DNA from: Paludibacteraceae bacterium
GTDB taxonomy: Bacteria > Bacteroidota > Bacteroidia > Bacteroidales > Paludibacteraceae
Direction: 5' to 3'
NCBI GenBank assembly: GCA_024401475.1
Contig: JAKSKZ010000009.1
Location: 33,756 to 97,755, forward strand
DNA: 64,000 nucleotides
Position 1 is the stretch's first letter; each line of letters begins with the position of its first letter. The notes under the pieces are model-generated. The model was not told where the DNA came from. It saw only the letters and a program-made list of their open reading frames with translations, and searched no databases. Positions 61,958 through 64,000 of this stretch are shown here, one piece after another. Both the position numbers and the translations under genes were made by a program.

Positions 61958-62032
61958 GAAAAAGAGAAAGGGACGTTTTTGGGGGCGGGCACAAGGCACC
62001 GCCCCTACAAAAAACGTCCCTTCTTATTTTTC
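61958..62032. repeat. REP-like compound palindrome
   Basis: Outer arms AAGGGACGTTTTT (61968-61980) and AAAAACGTCCCTT (62010-62022) are perfect and extend outward with mismatches to 61958 and 62032. Inside, GGGGCGG (61982-61988) pairs with CCGCCCC (61999-62005) around the loop GCACAAGGCA. The GC-rich core is unlike the AT-rich surroundings and resembles dispersed GGGGCGGTGCCTTGTGCCCG repeats of environmental bacteria. It lies 46 bp past the OmpA-domain gene and could also terminate it. Confidence 0.65.
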
Positions 62033-62077
62033 TAATCTTATTATGACCTCTTGCTATTTAACAAATTGTCAGATGCA

Positions 62078-62893
62078 TTAATTCTTTCTTTTTTTCTCGA
62101 AGAATTTCCTTTCTTTTCGTATCTCCCTTGCCAATTTTTCATATTGGGCATCTAAATTTTTCTTATATATTTTCTTCCCCAGTTGTTTGAATCTCTTTTC
62201 GAATTTGAGCCTCTTCTTGTCATCTCCTTTGAAAATGGCTAACTCAATTAGTGCTGAATTCTTGCCTTTGAAGCGAGCCGGATTGTAGATTTCTAAGGAT
62301 GCTCGTCGATTCTGTTCGTGTTCGAATTCTTCTTTCGCATTTTTTATATGGGGTTGATAGAAGCCCAATCCAATAGGAATTATTTGAGTGTTTGCCGTAT
62401 TGATGCGATTCCTTATCTTATAGGTTACATATTCAGCTCGTTTCCTTGATAACTTTAGATTATATGTTTCGTTTCCACGTTCATCGGTATGTCCAATCAC
62501 TAAGTACAGTTTATCAGGATTTTCAGTAATGAATTCAGCCATCTCGTCAATCTGTTGCTCTGCCTCGGGCTTGATTTGTCCAAAGTCGAACATGTAATTC
62601 TCCCATACCAATGAATCGGAATTCATCGTTTGCCTTTCTTGTGCAGATGTTTCTTGCGCAGGGAAGGTCGTTAGAGTGGCGGCAAGTCCGATGATTTTAA
62701 CCACCTTACCTGCTTTTTTCCGCAAAGAGAGTTGTTGTTCTATATAGGCGCATTCCGACTCGCAGGCTGGGCATGACCCTTGACATAAACCTTGAAAATG
62801 GCACTCGCTGGGAATATAATCTATATCATTGGCCTTTGCAATTTCTTTACGGATAGCCTTTAGTTGTTCACATGTATGTCGCCCTTTTTGCAT
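62078..62893 (-). CDS. OmpA-domain protein with Cys-rich N-terminal module
   Basis: 271 aa. Residues 1-50 form a Cys-rich head (Cys 8, 31, 37, 41, 44, 48; GLCQGSCPACESECAY) seen at the start of various Bacteroidota proteins. One hydrophobic segment follows (about 63-82, KIIGLAATLTTFPA). Residues about 95-200 are an OmpA-like peptidoglycan-binding domain (NYMFDFGQIKPEAEQQIDE, VIGHTDERGNETYNLKLSRKRAEYV). The last 60 residues are very basic and helical. The head should be cytoplasmic and the OmpA domain periplasmic. The head may bind zinc or an iron-sulfur cluster (inference). Confidence 0.75.
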   Translation of the reverse strand: MQKGRHTCEQLKAIRKEIAKANDIDYIPSECHFQGLCQGSCPACESECAYIEQQLSLRKKAGKVVKIIGLAATLTTFPAQETSAQERQTMNSDSLVWENYMFDFGQIKPEAEQQIDEMAEFITENPDKLYLVIGHTDERGNETYNLKLSRKRAEYVTYKIRNRINTANTQIIPIGLGFYQPHIKNAKEEFEHEQNRRASLEIYNPARFKGKNSALIELAIFKGDDKKRLKFEKRFKQLGKKIYKKNLDAQYEKLAREIRKERKFFEKKRKN

Positions 62894-62948
62894 GACTGGA
62901 ATATTGGTTATGTATGTTTTTTTTCTAACACTAAATAATTGTAAATAT

Positions 62949-62985
62949 GCAAATTTCAGAGCAGAACCACCTCTCTGAATTTTGC
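62949..62985 (-). terminator. Hairpin between the TolB-like and OmpA-domain genes
   Basis: GCAAATTTCAGAG (62949-62961) pairs with CTCTGAATTTTGC (62973-62985) with one mismatch. No T run follows on the minus strand, so termination is doubtful; it might instead influence expression of the OmpA-domain gene. Confidence 0.4.
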
Positions 62986-63002
62986 ATTTATAAGGGTAGA
63001 GT

Positions 63003-63878
63003 TTATTTCTTTAATTCATAACTTACATATGCGAATTGCTTGCTGTCTGGCGACCATGAGTTCACATTGATGGTTCCTTGTCCACCGAATAGTTCGACGA
63101 TGGTTTTCGGTACACCTCCTTCTGCGGGCATAAGACGAAGCACTACGTTCTTGTTAGGCAGGTGTTCGTCTGGCTTCAAATCACCTTTGTGGTAGGCCAC
63201 AAAAACCACCCATTTGCTGTCGGGTGAAATATGAGGGAACCATGAGTTGAGGTCTTCGTCGAAAGTCATTTGGGTTTGCTCACTACCGTCAGCACGCATA
63301 CGCCAAACCTGCATCAAGCCTGTTTTTACCCAGTTAAACCAAATGTATTTGCCTTCCGGACTATATTCTGGTCCGTCGCTCAATCCCTCTACTCCAAGCG
63401 TGTGGGCCGTCTCTATGCCGCTCTCTAAGTTCATGGTGTGGACAACGTGGGCGTTGCCACGGAAGGCACAGTAAGCCATTGTTTTCATGTCGGGGCTCCA
63501 TCCGTGTAGGTAACTTGGACCGTTGGGTGTCACGCATTTGGCTTCCCCTCCTTCGAAGGGAAGGACGTATATGCGTGAATTTCCGTCTTCTGCCGTGTGA
63601 TGGCTGACCGCAATATGTTTGCCATCGGAAGAGATGACATGGTCGTTGTTGCACTTTTGGGCAATGCCGGATTCGATAAGTTCAGGCTCCGACTTTCCGT
63701 CAACGGCCAATCGATAGAGACGCCCGTTAGAATTGAATACGAACCATTTACCGTCAGGAGACCAATTGGGAGCCTCGATCAAATAAGGAAATTCTTTTAC
63801 GATTTTGTGCGAAGATGTCGCCAAATCATAGATTTCAAGTTTGCTTATTACTCCTTCCATATTGAATAATCTTTTCAT
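63003..63878 (-). CDS. TolB-like beta-propeller protein
   Basis: 291 aa, no signal peptide, so probably cytoplasmic. Repeats of the type APNWSPDGKWFVFNSNG, VISSDGKHIAVSHH, GPEYSPEGKYIWFNW, FPHISPDSKWVVFVAY and VNSWSPDSKQFAYVSY mark WD40-like/TolB propeller blades, about six in all. There is no TolB N-terminal domain and no peptidase domain. Proteins of this kind are usually annotated as TolB-family or PD40-repeat; function unknown, possibly sugar or protein binding. Confidence 0.85.
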   Translation of the reverse strand: MKRLFNMEGVISKLEIYDLATSSHKIVKEFPYLIEAPNWSPDGKWFVFNSNGRLYRLAVDGKSEPELIESGIAQKCNNDHVISSDGKHIAVSHHTAEDGNSRIYVLPFEGGEAKCVTPNGPSYLHGWSPDMKTMAYCAFRGNAHVVHTMNLESGIETAHTLGVEGLSDGPEYSPEGKYIWFNWVKTGLMQVWRMRADGSEQTQMTFDEDLNSWFPHISPDSKWVVFVAYHKGDLKPDEHLPNKNVVLRLMPAEGGVPKTIVELFGGQGTINVNSWSPDSKQFAYVSYELKK

Positions 63879-63891
63879 TTATACTTCTTCA

Positions 63892-63899
63892 CAAATATA
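63892..63899 (-). promoter_or_regulatory. Putative -7 box for the TolB-like gene
   Basis: Minus strand TATATTTG, an exact TAnnTTTG match, 13 bp before ATG 63878. Confidence 0.5.
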
Positions 63900-64000
63900 C
63901 AAAATCTAAATAGATGTGAAACACAAAAAAAGGAGCAAGTTGCCCGAGGGCACTGAAAAAGTCAACCCTTTTCGGAAAGGATGAAAAAATGAAGGGATTG

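Larger units (their letters stand above)
61712..62077. other. Intergenic region with an orphan terminator and a compound palindrome
   Basis: 366 bp between two minus-strand genes. It contains a plus-strand terminator-like hairpin (61817-61862) with no plus-strand gene before it, and a REP-like palindrome (61958-62032). No coding frame is convincing. Confidence 0.6.

Noticed and set aside
1..64000. tRNA, rRNA, riboswitch or CRISPR loci
   Set aside because: Scanning the gaps by eye showed no T-loop/acceptor pairs, no rRNA segments and no regularly spaced repeats; a covariance search would be needed to exclude weak candidates.

Overview
The window looks like chromosomal DNA of a member of the Bacteroidales (Bacteroidota), probably a host-associated anaerobe; the genus cannot be fixed from the sequence. 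The case rests on: a 4-alpha-glucanotransferase with tandem starch-binding domains, the long form of IspG, a fused SecDF, a SecA of about 1,100 residues, a Bacteroidota-type arginine decarboxylase, a CarboxypepD-reg TonB receptor, many SpII lipoproteins, and the Bacteroidota -7 promoter box TAnnTTTG in front of most transcription units. No rRNA, tRNA, CRISPR array or intact transposase was found.

Layout. 1-7.3 kb (minus strand): partial malQ, an AAA ATPase with a nuclease-like tail, a decayed HicB-type antitoxin remnant, a VWA/coiled-coil/NO VEIN-like protein and a polyprenyl-phosphate sugar transferase. 7.6-14.4 kb (plus): secA, lgt, nagB, pgm; pgm has strikingly different codon use from its neighbours. 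14.4-15.2 kb: a scar with a diverged duplication of the pgm 3' region and a roughly 400-bp MITE-like element with 16-bp terminal inverted repeats and 10-bp flanking duplications. 15.2-16.7 kb: a second AAA/nuclease-like gene. 16.97-26.8 kb (plus): a seven-gene cluster of two outer-membrane porins, a circularly permuted imelysin lipoprotein, a di-heme oxidoreductase lipoprotein, a mono-heme lipoprotein, a Rid/chorismatase-like protein and a CcsBA cytochrome c synthase. I read it as a periplasmic or surface redox system for metal (most likely iron) that carries its own haem-attachment machinery; it is the most system-like locus here.

27-37.5 kb: ogt, then a minus-strand block of ispG, secDF, ybaK, an NlpC/P60-LysM hydrolase, a B12-type radical SAM enzyme and pepT. 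37.7-41.5 kb (plus): a DUF486 membrane protein, a DUF6125-like protein, then a TonB receptor and a small exported HMA protein that look like a copper-handling pair. 41.5-49.6 kb: thrC (minus), then dedA, a nitroreductase-like protein, and a polysaccharide export/assembly group (wza-like, wzc-like, rfbB) followed by two small unknown genes. 49.7-51.9 kb: a MORN-repeat protein, a CAP-domain lipoprotein and an unknown membrane protein. 51.9-58.6 kb (minus): hrpB helicase, a small beta-barrel protein, a CNNM/CorC-like protein and pnp. 59.2-64 kb: arginine decarboxylase (plus), then an unknown exported protein, an OmpA-domain protein with a Cys-rich head, and a TolB-like propeller (minus); a compound REP-like palindrome lies at 61.96-62.03 kb.

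Start codons were moved downstream of the longest reading frame where a signal peptide, family N-terminus or promoter position required it (2140, 16973, 22736, 23574, 33670, 34440, 36302, 41535 and 51901 genes).
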